Of a DNA stretch of 64,000 nt, positions 43,548 to 51,174 are shown in pieces. The DNA comes from Anaerolineae bacterium (GTDB lineage Bacteria > Chloroflexota > Anaerolineae > Promineifilales > Promineifilaceae): positions 77,516-141,515 of the forward strand of contig JANQGC010000280.1 in NCBI GenBank assembly GCA_028277515.1, given 5' to 3'. Numbering within the stretch: the first letter of the stretch is position 1; each line of letters starts with the position of its first letter. The notes under the pieces were generated by a model, which saw only the letters and a program-made list of their open reading frames with translations, ran no database searches and was not told the origin of the DNA. A program made the translations under genes and the position numbers.

Positions 43548-43592
43548 TTGTTACATTGTTACCAATATAACATTGTAACAGAAGTTTGTCAA
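43548..43592 (-). promoter_or_regulatory. Promoter with overlapping TGTTACA operator
   Basis: Minus-strand TTGACA and TATATT with a 17-bp spacer, predicted start near 43557. The spacer and the start region carry TGTTACAATG and CAATGTAACA as an imperfect inverted repeat around the -10. The ribbon-helix-helix protein encoded just downstream is the likely binder. The remaining ~130 bp up to the P-II-like gene shows no other feature. Confidence 0.68.
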
Positions 43593-43721
43593 CTATATCA
43601 CGATGAGCGAATGGGGGAACTGAAATATTTCTTACAGCAGTGTGGCCAGATTCGAGAGATTTCTAAGATGATAATACAATATGCACCGTGTTCTTTTACG
43701 AGATACCTTCAATCTGATGGC

Positions 43722-44099
43722 TCATCCATCCTGGTGGCTATCGCCAGAACGTTTGGGAATACCCAATGTACGCACGACCGGCATGGCGATGATGATACCT
43801 TTATTTGGTTCTGAAAGGTCACCGAGCACCTGTTCCGTGGCCTCAAAAATACGGTCGATCGTCGCTTCATCGTGCACGACCGTAAAAATTGTACGGTGAT
43901 GCTCTTCACGTGTTTGCATCAGGTTGCGCAGGCTGGGCATGAGCGGTAGATCATCTCGCATATGGTGACCTAATCGAACACGTCCCAGTCCGGTGCTTTC
44001 CAGGATCGTAATTCCTGATACACCGGCTTTTTCCCATGCATCCATGACCGATGAACATTGCTCAACTTCGTCAACAACAGCAAGGACCAGATAATTCAT
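43722..44099 (-). CDS. P-II-like regulatory protein paired with an antiporter
   Basis: 125 residues with a ferredoxin-like beta-alpha-beta pattern. 'MNYLVLAVVDEVEQCSSVMDAW' and 'GVSGITILESTGLGRV' resemble the start and T-loop base of P-II-like proteins, and 'HHRTIFTVVHDEATIDRIFEA' the second half. The classic uridylylated Tyr of GlnB is not present. It begins 9 bp after the cation antiporter gene with GAGG before the ATG. Such P-II-like partners of transporters bind nucleotides or ions to gate them; that role is inferred here. Confidence 0.72.
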   Translation of the reverse strand: MNYLVLAVVDEVEQCSSVMDAWEKAGVSGITILESTGLGRVRLGHHMRDDLPLMPSLRNLMQTREEHHRTIFTVVHDEATIDRIFEATEQVLGDLSEPNKGIIIAMPVVRTLGIPKRSGDSHQDG

Positions 44100-44108
44100 A
44101 ACGCTTCC

Positions 44109-45332
44109 TCAGCTACTAGAAATAACGGATTGTTCCGCGATATTTTCCCTAAATGATAACCGCAGCAGCGGCGGCGTGACCAATGTCGCGATAATAACCA
44201 TAAACACGGCAATTGAGAAATCATTTTGTGATAGATAGCCGTTGGCCAGCGCAAAGGCGGCGACAATCAATCCTACTTCCCCACGTGAAACCATGCCGAT
44301 TCCTAACTGTAAGGATTCTAAGTTTGATAATCCGCTGATTCTAGCCCCCAGGCCACTGCCTAAAATTTTGCTGACAATAGCCACCAGTGTGAGGACAATG
44401 GCGAAAATCCAGGCGCTGCCACTGATTGCCCTTAAATTAACCTCCAGGCCGATACTCACAAAAAAGATGGGCACAAAGAAGCCATAAGCCATAGCACTCA
44501 CCCCCGCTTCCAATTGGCCGCGAATCTGCGAGCGAGACAAGAATAAACCAACCAGAAAGGCGCCAGTGATCGCCGCGATACCACCGATAGCTTCGGCCGA
44601 CCAGGCATATAACAAGGTCGCCACAAGAACAAAAGCAATCGCCCCTTGACTGATCGGCATATTGTTAACGCGGGATGCCAGGGGCGGGAGCAGCCAAAAG
44701 CCAAGCGCCGAAGCAATGACCAAGAAGAGCACAATGCGACCCACCGTAATGAGGACATCAATGTACCCTCCGGCAACCCCGCCGACAAAGATGGAGGTGA
44801 CGGAAAGCAGCAAAATGACCAAAATATCATCAAAAACGGCCGCGCCCAAGAGCGCCAGTCCCACCCTGCTGCGCAGCACATTCAGCTCCATCAACGTTTG
44901 CGCCGAAATACTGACACTGGTTGCCGCCAGAGAAAGCGCCATGACAAAGGCTGCGCTGTTATCCAGGCCAAAAAAACGCGCGGTGATGAAACCTAAACCT
45001 AAAGGAATGATCACCCCCAATGTCCCCGCCAGGCCGGAAGTCTTGCTCGACCCCACCAATCCTCTCAAATCCAATTCCAGGCCGGCTAACATCATTAAGA
45101 GTAGAACGCCCAGCTCAGCCATGATCTCAATCGTTTCTAATAAATGCTCATCTTCACTAAACGCCGGCCAGACATGAAGCATATCTAAAATCGTTGGCCC
45201 TAATATGATGCCGGCCAGCAGTTCGCCCAGCACGGCCGGCTGGCCGATGCGGGTACTCAAATAACCGCTCGCTTTGGCCACGACAATGATGATAGAGATT
45301 GCCGCAATGAAGTTTAGGAATGGAGTTACCAT
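44109..45332 (-). CDS. CPA2-type cation:proton antiporter
   Basis: 407 residues with about 12 membrane segments and no C-terminal RCK/TrkA domain. Motifs include 'STRIGQPAVLGELLAGIILGP', 'LGVLLLMMLAGLELDL', 'LGAAVFDDILVILLL' (paired Asp in the transport site) and 'GMVSRGEVGLIVAAFAL'. This is the NapA/KefB-like family exchanging Na+ or K+ for protons. The missing cytosolic regulatory domain may be replaced by the separate P-II-like protein encoded 9 bp downstream. Confidence 0.9.
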   Translation of the reverse strand: MVTPFLNFIAAISIIIVVAKASGYLSTRIGQPAVLGELLAGIILGPTILDMLHVWPAFSEDEHLLETIEIMAELGVLLLMMLAGLELDLRGLVGSSKTSGLAGTLGVIIPLGLGFITARFFGLDNSAAFVMALSLAATSVSISAQTLMELNVLRSRVGLALLGAAVFDDILVILLLSVTSIFVGGVAGGYIDVLITVGRIVLFLVIASALGFWLLPPLASRVNNMPISQGAIAFVLVATLLYAWSAEAIGGIAAITGAFLVGLFLSRSQIRGQLEAGVSAMAYGFFVPIFFVSIGLEVNLRAISGSAWIFAIVLTLVAIVSKILGSGLGARISGLSNLESLQLGIGMVSRGEVGLIVAAFALANGYLSQNDFSIAVFMVIIATLVTPPLLRLSFRENIAEQSVISSS

Positions 45333-45420
45333 ATTGTTTGCATCCTTGGGTCATAATTATACGGTGTTTTCCGGCGGCCGCATAAATGGACCAGGATTCA
45401 GCTTAGCGGATAGCATATAA

Positions 45421-45458
45421 AAAACGGCCGCTGCTTCGATGAAGCTAACGGCCGTCTG
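45421..45458 (-). terminator. Intrinsic terminator after the selenoprotein gene
   Basis: On the minus strand ACGGCCGT pairs with the matching ACGGCCG arm, with an inner GCTTC/GAAGC stem, and TTTTTT follows. It lies 30-70 bp after the peroxiredoxin-like stop codon and upstream of the antiporter gene. The stem is built from CGGCCG palindromes. Confidence 0.8.
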
Positions 45459-45488
45459 AAAATGTCAAAATTTTTAGTGGCTAAATAA

Positions 45489-45986
45489 TCAGACAGTTTG
45501 CATATCCTCAACCCCGTTACTCTCATTCATCTGCTCGACGAGGGCAATAATTTCATCATTCTCTGGAATATCCTTCATCGATTTACCATAGTGGACGAAG
45601 CGGGCGATACCGTCCTTATCCACCAAAACCTGGGCGGGCATGCGTCCAAACTTAAAGATTTTTATCTCTTGTCCATACTGCTTCAAAATCTTGTGTTTCG
45701 GATCAGGTATGCCGGTGAATGGAATAGCATGTTTGGAGAAATAAGCAGCGAATTTCTGAGCATCCTCCGGACCGAGAATCACAACAGCCACATCCCGAGC
45801 TTCAAACTGGTCATGGTCTTGGCGCAACTGCGCCATGTGCTCGCGGCAGAATGGTCACATAAAGCCACGATTGAAAACCAACAAGGCATGTTGCTTTCCC
45901 CGAAATTGGGAGAGAGTGATGGGGTTACCATGATAATCCTGCATCGTGAAATCAGGTGCAGGTTTATTTAGTTCTACTGTAGACAT
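45489..45986 (-). CDS. Peroxiredoxin-like selenoprotein with in-frame TGA (Sec44)
   Basis: 165 codons from an ATG with AGGAG 8 bases upstream. 'MSTVELNKPAPDFTMQDYHG' then 'LSQFRGKQHALLVFNRGFM' leads to TGA at codon 44, followed without frame change by 'PFCREHMAQLRQDH' and the rest of a thioredoxin-like fold ('VVILGPEDAQKFAAYF', 'AQVLVDKDGIARFVHYG'). Relatives read CPFC at this point, so the TGA replaces the first catalytic Cys of a C-x-x-C pair, giving U-P-F-C with Cys47 resolving. A perfect 6-bp hairpin with an AGUU loop lies about 27 bases after the TGA, the right place for a bacterial SECIS. A simple nonsense mutation is less likely given this exact position. Confidence 0.8.
45820..45835 (-). 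promoter_or_regulatory. Candidate bacterial SECIS hairpin
   Basis: UGGCGC-AGUU-GCGCCA on the coding strand, fully paired, with a G-U in the apical loop. The loop G is at the 30th base counting the TGA as 1-3, within the 16-37-base range known for bacterial SelB-binding elements. It lies inside the coding region, as bacterial SECIS elements do. Confidence 0.65.
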
Positions 45987-46058
45987 AATTGTGCTCCTTT
46001 CAAATCCGATATAGTTCCGTAACCTGAGGCGCAGACCCGGGGATTACAATCGAAAGTT

Positions 46059-46883
46059 TTAACTACGTTTCGTTCTACGTCGCAGAGCATATCCGGCAAG
46101 GGCATACATCGCCAAGGCCAATATCAGACAGGCGATAATTCCTTGCCAGAGGGAGTCGCTGCCCCAACCGACATTGATAATATCACGCATCCCTTCCAAG
46201 ACATAGGTAATTGGATTAAGCTGAGCCGCCGTCTGCAGCCATCCGTTCAATAATTCAATAGGCACGAAACTGGCCGTCAAAAATGTGAGCGGGAAAAAGA
46301 TTAATCCGGCGCTTTGCGTGACGGCCGCATTGCCGCTGCCCAGAGCAGCCGAAACCGTAAACCCGGCAAAGCCGGTGCCCAGTAAAATGGCCAATCCAAT
46401 AACAGCCAATAACCCCGCAAAACCGGTAGCCGGCTGCAAACCCATCAATAGTCCAACACCCACGACGATAGCTGCCTGCATGCCCAAAATGACCGCTCCG
46501 GCCAAAATGGGGCCTAACAAAATTGCCGCCCGGCTGACCGGGGTTAACAGCAGCTTGTCAAAATAGCCATTTTCCATATCGCGCACTAAATTCTGTGAAG
46601 CAATGCCTGCCCCGGCCAATGCCGAACTAACAATAGATAACGGCAAAATAAAGCCAAGATAGCTATTGTCGCTCAAGCCGGGAACAAAGCCGGCAGCCTC
46701 ACCCAACGTCGATTCATAAATTAGCAAAAAGAAAACACTGATAGCGATGGGTGGAATGAGCGCCTGAGGTGTGCGAAAAATGGCAACAAGGTGGCGTTTA
46801 GTTAAGAGCATGACTTGCTGCAAGAAACGTGACTTAGGAATTGAAAAAGAGCGGTAGGGTAAAGTACTCTGTTGTGTTGTCAT
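46059..46883 (-). CDS. ABC-2 type export permease (DrrB-like)
   Basis: 274 residues from MTTQQSTLPYRSF; AAGGAAA precedes this ATG, so an in-frame start 60 bp upstream is less likely. A polar N-terminus is followed by six membrane helices. The family region 'NLVRDMENGYFDKLLLTPVSRAAILLG' is broken here at the loop after helix 3, as in daunorubicin-resistance type permeases. It forms an exporter with the ATPase encoded 46 bp upstream. The substrate is unknown; lipids or drugs are typical. Confidence 0.87.
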   Translation of the reverse strand: MTTQQSTLPYRSFSIPKSRFLQQVMLLTKRHLVAIFRTPQALIPPIAISVFFLLIYESTLGEAAGFVPGLSDNSYLGFILPLSIVSSALAGAGIASQNLVRDMENGYFDKLLLTPVSRAAILLGPILAGAVILGMQAAIVVGVGLLMGLQPATGFAGLLAVIGLAILLGTGFAGFTVSAALGSGNAAVTQSAGLIFFPLTFLTASFVPIELLNGWLQTAAQLNPITYVLEGMRDIINVGWGSDSLWQGIIACLILALAMYALAGYALRRRTKRS

Positions 46884-46929
46884 ATTTGGTTTCCTTTTCT
46901 CCGAGTAACTAGACCGATTCATTGTCTTG

Positions 46930-47901
46930 TTAGATGGTTGCACCGGCGCTTTCCTGGGCTTGCAAACTTTCCCCGGTCACTTGCAGAAATACATCATCAA
47001 GGGAGGGCTGGGTCAGTGTCAACGAATGTGGATTGATATTTATCTCTTGCAGGTGATTGACGACGCTCGGGACCGATTGTGCTGCTTGCTCCACGTACAA
47101 CCGGACCATATCTCGGTCAACCTGGATAGATTCCGCCAGGGATTGTAACTGCCGGGCTGCTTCTTCGGCCGTATCCTCATCATCAAAAGAAACATTGATG
47201 GATTCCTGGCCAACCTCAGCCTTCAGCGCCTGCGGCGTACCAATAGTTGCGATCCGTCCTTCGTTGATAATCGCCACCTCTTGCGCCAATTCATCCGCCT
47301 CTTCAAGATATTGGGTCGTCAAGAATATAGTCATACCAAACTGTTGGTTCAATCGCCGGACCTCTTCCCACACCGCACGACGGCTGGCCGGGTCCAAGCC
47401 CGTTGTTGGTTCATCGAGAAAAAGGACCTGCGGCTGGTGCACCAGGGCCAGAGCTAAATCAAGCCTGCGGCGCATGCCGCCGCTGTAGGTGCCCACTCTG
47501 CGGTCGACCGCCTCAGTTAAATCAACCAGTTCGATTAGCTCATTGGCTCGTTCTTCCCCTTCGGCATAAGATGCACCAAATAACTGGCTTTGCAAGATGA
47601 GCAGTTCCTTGGGCTTCATCAACGGATCGAGACCAATATCCTGTAGGGCAACTCCCATAATGCGCCGCACCTGATCCGCCTCATTGACAACATCATAGCC
47701 GCCGACGGTGGCCTGGCCATTGCTGGGCAGCGCCAATGTGGTTAAAATCTTAATTGTCGTACTCTTACCTGCCCCATTGGGACCCAAAAAACCAAAGATT
47801 TGGCCGGACTCGACCTTGAATGAGATGCCATCAACGGCTTTCACATCTCCCGCATAATGTTTGCTTAAATTTTCAACGACAATTTCCCGGTTTCCTTTCA
47901 T
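46930..47901 (-). CDS. ABC transporter ATPase (DrrA-like)
   Basis: 323 residues from MKGNREIVVENLSKHYAGDV; AAGGAG lies 6 bases before this ATG, 60 bp inside the longer open frame. Walker A is 'GPNGAGKSTT', the signature 'YSGGMRRRLDLALAL' and Walker B 'VLFLDEPTTGLDP'. A C-terminal DUF4162-like domain ('GRIATIGTPQALKAEVGQE' and beyond) is typical of daunorubicin-resistance ATPases. It drives the ABC-2 permease encoded directly downstream. Confidence 0.9.
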   Translation of the reverse strand: MKGNREIVVENLSKHYAGDVKAVDGISFKVESGQIFGFLGPNGAGKSTTIKILTTLALPSNGQATVGGYDVVNEADQVRRIMGVALQDIGLDPLMKPKELLILQSQLFGASYAEGEERANELIELVDLTEAVDRRVGTYSGGMRRRLDLALALVHQPQVLFLDEPTTGLDPASRRAVWEEVRRLNQQFGMTIFLTTQYLEEADELAQEVAIINEGRIATIGTPQALKAEVGQESINVSFDDEDTAEEAARQLQSLAESIQVDRDMVRLYVEQAAQSVPSVVNHLQEININPHSLTLTQPSLDDVFLQVTGESLQAQESAGATI

Positions 47902-48036
47902 TATTGCTCCTTGAGTTACATGTCCAGGCAGTATATTAACAAATAATCGACTATTTGTCAAGGTATTGTAGATATATTGTAAAATTCTATCACCAACAGT
48001 GGACGATTTAACAAATCATCCTACAATTAACAATCT

Positions 48037-48897
48037 ATGCCTGCCAGACCATTGATTATCATCAACAGCTCCGCCCCCACCCGCATCTGCGACAATGGCG
48101 GCTGGACCGACACCTGGTTCGCTGAATACGGCAAAGTGTTTAGCATCGCCATTCACCTTCGCTCCGATGCACCTCCTGGCGCCTCGTTGGGAACCAGTGC
48201 CGCCGTAACCGTCGCCCTGATCGGTGCGCTGGACTGTCTGACCCCCGGCCGCCTCTCCGCCCACGAAATTGCCCTGCAAGCCCAGCAAGTAGAAACCGTT
48301 CAGCTTGGCTGGCAGTGCGGCATCCAGGATCAAATTGCGGCCGCCTATGGGGGCATCAACTTCATCGACATGATACAGTATCCGCATGCCGCCGTTTCAC
48401 CCATCCGGCCTGCGGAAGCCATCACCTGGGAGCTGCAAAATCGCCTACTCGTCGTCTACATGGGCCAACCGCATCAATCGTCGGAAGTGCATGAGAAGGT
48501 GATCGCGCACCTGGAAGATGCCGGACCACAAGAGGCGCGGCTGGAATATCTGAGGACCACGGCCGAACCCGCAAGAGACGCTCTCCTGGACGGTGACTTC
48601 GTTGCCCTGGGGCAGACTTTCATCGGCAACACCGAAGGTCAGCGCCGCTTGCATCCCGATCTGATCAACCCCAAAGCCGACCAGATAATTGAGATTGCCC
48701 GCAATCATCACACGCTGGGCTGGAAGGTCAACGGCGCCGGGGGAGCCGGGGGAGCCATCGCCCTGCTAATGGATGGCTCCATGCACCACCAGCGCCGCCT
48801 GGTAAAAGCTATCACCGCCATAGATGGCTGCCAGATCATCAAGCCACGTCTGGCCCGCCAGGGTGTCAGGCGCTGGATCAACCAAACGCCCGCGTAG
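48037..48897 (+). CDS. GHMP-family sugar kinase with an internal deletion
   Basis: 286 residues. It opens with the family pattern 'SAPTRICDNGGWTDTWFAEYG' (split here at 'GGWTD'), and the ATP loop is 'PPGASLGTSAAV'. The C-terminal part has 'GIQDQIAAAYGGINFID' and 'VNGAGGAGGAIAL'. Relatives, such as heptose or fucose kinases, run near 340-350 residues with about 60 between the first motif and the ATP loop; here 'VFSIAI' is followed directly by 'HLRSDAPPGAS'. The frame is kept, so the protein may be made but probably lacks one strand-helix unit of the substrate site. No clear ribosome-binding site is visible; the leader is short. Confidence 0.78.
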   Translation: MPARPLIIINSSAPTRICDNGGWTDTWFAEYGKVFSIAIHLRSDAPPGASLGTSAAVTVALIGALDCLTPGRLSAHEIALQAQQVETVQLGWQCGIQDQIAAAYGGINFIDMIQYPHAAVSPIRPAEAITWELQNRLLVVYMGQPHQSSEVHEKVIAHLEDAGPQEARLEYLRTTAEPARDALLDGDFVALGQTFIGNTEGQRRLHPDLINPKADQIIEIARNHHTLGWKVNGAGGAGGAIALLMDGSMHHQRRLVKAITAIDGCQIIKPRLARQGVRRWINQTPA

Positions 48898-48901
48898 CCT
48901 A

Positions 48902-48912
48902 GTGACTGTCAC
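48902..48912. repeat. Solitary half of the GTGACAGTCAC repeat
   Basis: GTGACTGTCAC followed by TTA lies just after the kinase stop and before the convergent hydrolase end. It matches one arm of the hairpins at 107-164 and 52302-52359. Only a single arm is present here. Confidence 0.55.
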
Positions 48913-48924
48913 TTACCTATCTAC

Positions 48925-49689
48925 TCAACAAAACTCCATTAACCATTTCTCTAGAATTTCATTAAATTCCTGCGGCTTGTCCATTTGCAGCCAATGGCCT
49001 GTCCCTTCAATCTTTTTGTGCTCAATCCTCGGCCGTAAAACTTGCAGGCTGTTGGGAAACTCGTTAAAACGCGTGATCAATGAGAAGATCGGCCCGTCGT
49101 AACGGTCCAGGGCTGGCAGCGGATTATAATTAAACAATTCCTCACTAACACTGCGCACGGTATGTTGCGATGTATGGCGCAAATCAGCCATCACCTGTTC
49201 CCTGGTTTCAGCGGTAGACCCCTCTAAAATGCCCTGCCAATACTCTTCAATCACCTGCTGATATGCCGGCGAATGCAGCGCGTCGAGATAACCCTGCACT
49301 TCCTCTTTGGGCATCTGCGTCGAATCACCGGATGGATCGACCAGAAACAATCCTGCTACATCCTCAGGATAGGCCCCAGCGTAGGCCGTAGCAACGCTGC
49401 CACCCATGCTGTGCCCAACTAGAACGAATCGTTTTAGGTCTAATTCGCTTATTGCTACACGAATCTTATGGGCCATTGACTCGAAACTGAATTGATCATC
49501 CGCTGCCGAACGGCCGTGCCCCAGCAAATCCAGGGCAATCGCTCGCCGGTCCGACCGTAAATGTGCTAATTGCGCTTCCCAGTGTCCGGTGTTTCCTGCC
49601 ATTGAATGCAAAAAGACAACCGGCAGCCTTCCTGCACCCCCATCATCAATAAATAGACCTGAATTGGTATTTGTCATTGCTGAATTCAT
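48925..49689 (-). CDS. Alpha/beta hydrolase
   Basis: 254 residues. It has 'VVFLHSMAGNTGHWEAQL' (oxyanion region), the nucleophile elbow 'LVGHSMGGSVATAYAG' with its Ser, an Asp in 'LFLVDPSGD' or near 'DRYDGPIFS', and the catalytic His in 'IEGTGHWLQMDKP'. The full triad is therefore present. No signal peptide is seen. GAGG lies before the ATG. It is divergent from a YafY-type regulator, and its promoter is overlapped by an operator-like palindrome, so repression by that regulator is likely. The substrate is unknown. Confidence 0.88.
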   Translation of the reverse strand: MNSAMTNTNSGLFIDDGGAGRLPVVFLHSMAGNTGHWEAQLAHLRSDRRAIALDLLGHGRSAADDQFSFESMAHKIRVAISELDLKRFVLVGHSMGGSVATAYAGAYPEDVAGLFLVDPSGDSTQMPKEEVQGYLDALHSPAYQQVIEEYWQGILEGSTAETREQVMADLRHTSQHTVRSVSEELFNYNPLPALDRYDGPIFSLITRFNEFPNSLQVLRPRIEHKKIEGTGHWLQMDKPQEFNEILEKWLMEFC

Positions 49690-49729
49690 CTTTACACCTC
49701 ATGAAAGAAATTGATTGAATAGATGCAGT

Positions 49730-49759
49730 ATAATATGAACGACTGACACCTACTGTCAG
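49730..49759 (-). promoter_or_regulatory. Hydrolase promoter with a CTGACA-N5-TGTCAG operator
   Basis: Minus-strand -35 TGACAG (49753-49758) and -10 TATTAT (49730-49735) have a 17-bp spacer. The palindrome CTGACA-CCTAC-TGTCAG (49743-49759) covers the -35 and half the spacer. Spaced TGACA/TGTCA repeats are the kind of site bound by YafY-type WYL regulators, and such a gene starts 52 bp away on the other strand. Confidence 0.68.
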
Positions 49760-49811
49760 CCATTATGCAGATAGAAACCAATTCTTTTTTAAATCCAACC
49801 AACAAGGACCT

Positions 49812-50810
49812 ATGCGCGCCGATCGACTCATCTCCATTGTGATGCTCCTGCAAACCAGGGGTCAAATGACGGCCGAATCTCTGGCCCAGGAACTTTCCGT
49901 CTCCAAAAGAACCATTTATCGTGACATCGACGCCCTCAGCGCTTCCGGCATTCCCATCTATGCCGACGGCGGTCCCGGCGGCGGCTATGCGCTCCTCGAC
50001 AGCTACCGTACCACCCTCAATGGCTTAACCCAGGAAGAAATCCGCGCCTTATTCCTGCTTATAACGCCTGATTCACTGGCTGGTTTAGGTATTGACCAAT
50101 ATTTAAAATCGGCCGTTCTCAAACTAACCAGCGCCCTTCCTGCTCGCCATTATAGCCAACCCGATTTCATACGCGGCCGGTTTTACATCGATCCCGGCGG
50201 CTGGTTTCAATCGACCGAACCCGTACCCCATCTTGACAGCTTACAACAAGTGGTCTGGTCTGACCGGCAGATCGAAATAAAATACCGGCCGTCTTCCGGT
50301 GAGACCAATTGGCGGCGTATTGCTCCCTTGGGTCTGGTAGCCAAAAGTAACATCTGGTATCTCGTCGCGGACACACAGCGCGGCCGTCGCGTTTACCGAG
50401 TTGCACGTATCTTAGAGGTAAAAGAACCGGCCGAAACTTTTCAAAGAGATCCGGCCTTTGATTTAACCACATTCTGGAAAGATTGGGTCCAGGATTACGA
50501 ATTGGGCTTGCCGCAATACCCAGTAACTATACGAATTTCTCCAGATTTATTCGCTTTATTACCTCTCCTTTGGGGAGAAAAGATCCAAACCGCTCTCGAC
50601 GAAAGCAGCCCGGATGCAGATGGTTGGCGCGTCATAATATTCACCTTTGAACGATTTGAAGAAGCGTTGGCCCGCACGTTGGCTCTCGGCGCGGCCGTTG
50701 AAGTGCTGGCTCCCCAAGAATTACGCACGGCTGTTTCATCGGCCGCGATCGATACGGCCGCCTTATACACATCACCTGGTAACCCGGCATTTTTACAAAG
50801 AGAAGATTAA
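49812..50810 (+). CDS. YafY-type HTH/WYL-domain regulator
   Basis: 332 residues. The N-terminal DeoR-like winged helix is 'ADRLISIVMLLQTRGQMTAESLAQELSVSKRTIYRDIDALSASGIPIY', given here only as the stretch from residues 3 to 50. The middle WYL domain carries 'KSNIWYLVADTQRGRRVYRVARI', and a WCX-like C-terminal part ends the protein. WYL proteins sense nucleotides or nucleic-acid-derived ligands, and many are local regulators. The divergent hydrolase gene is the probable target through the palindrome between them. The gene contains nine CGGCCG sites in 1 kb. Confidence 0.88.
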   Translation: MRADRLISIVMLLQTRGQMTAESLAQELSVSKRTIYRDIDALSASGIPIYADGGPGGGYALLDSYRTTLNGLTQEEIRALFLLITPDSLAGLGIDQYLKSAVLKLTSALPARHYSQPDFIRGRFYIDPGGWFQSTEPVPHLDSLQQVVWSDRQIEIKYRPSSGETNWRRIAPLGLVAKSNIWYLVADTQRGRRVYRVARILEVKEPAETFQRDPAFDLTTFWKDWVQDYELGLPQYPVTIRISPDLFALLPLLWGEKIQTALDESSPDADGWRVIIFTFERFEEALARTLALGAAVEVLAPQELRTAVSSAAIDTAALYTSPGNPAFLQRED

Positions 50811-51174
50811 TTGGACGCTGATTCACGCTGATGACGCTGAATTTTTTATCTGCGCAAATCCGCTCTTGTCCGCGTTCTATTCCTAGTCGGGGATTTAGCA
50901 CTACAATTAATGCATAATTATAACCGTTTTACAACCAAATCTTAACATTGAAATGACAAAGATGTGCTAAAATTATTGTGGTAGAAAAATAAATAAAGTT
51001 GGAAGCCCCAATAGTTATTCTCATCAACTCTCTCTTGCACTGACAACTCAGCCCAAGGCACATTCCAATTAATAAACAACTGTATAACGTTTTTATCGTG
51101 TGTAGATCGCCGATTCAGTGGGTCATTCCTTGACCCGCGGTTGATCTGTGCGTGTCAATTTTTCTGGAGGAAAA
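50811..51174. other. Intergenic region with a dispersed-repeat fragment
   Basis: 364 bp. The first ~75 bp (TGATTCACGCTGATGACGCTG, cut here, through ATCTGCGCAAATCCG) resemble a widely dispersed bacterial intergenic repeat with CTGAT/GCTGA units. The remainder is AT-rich leader DNA for the secreted protein downstream; TTGAAA and TAAAAT elements near 50950 are poorly spaced. No gene is apparent. Confidence 0.45.
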
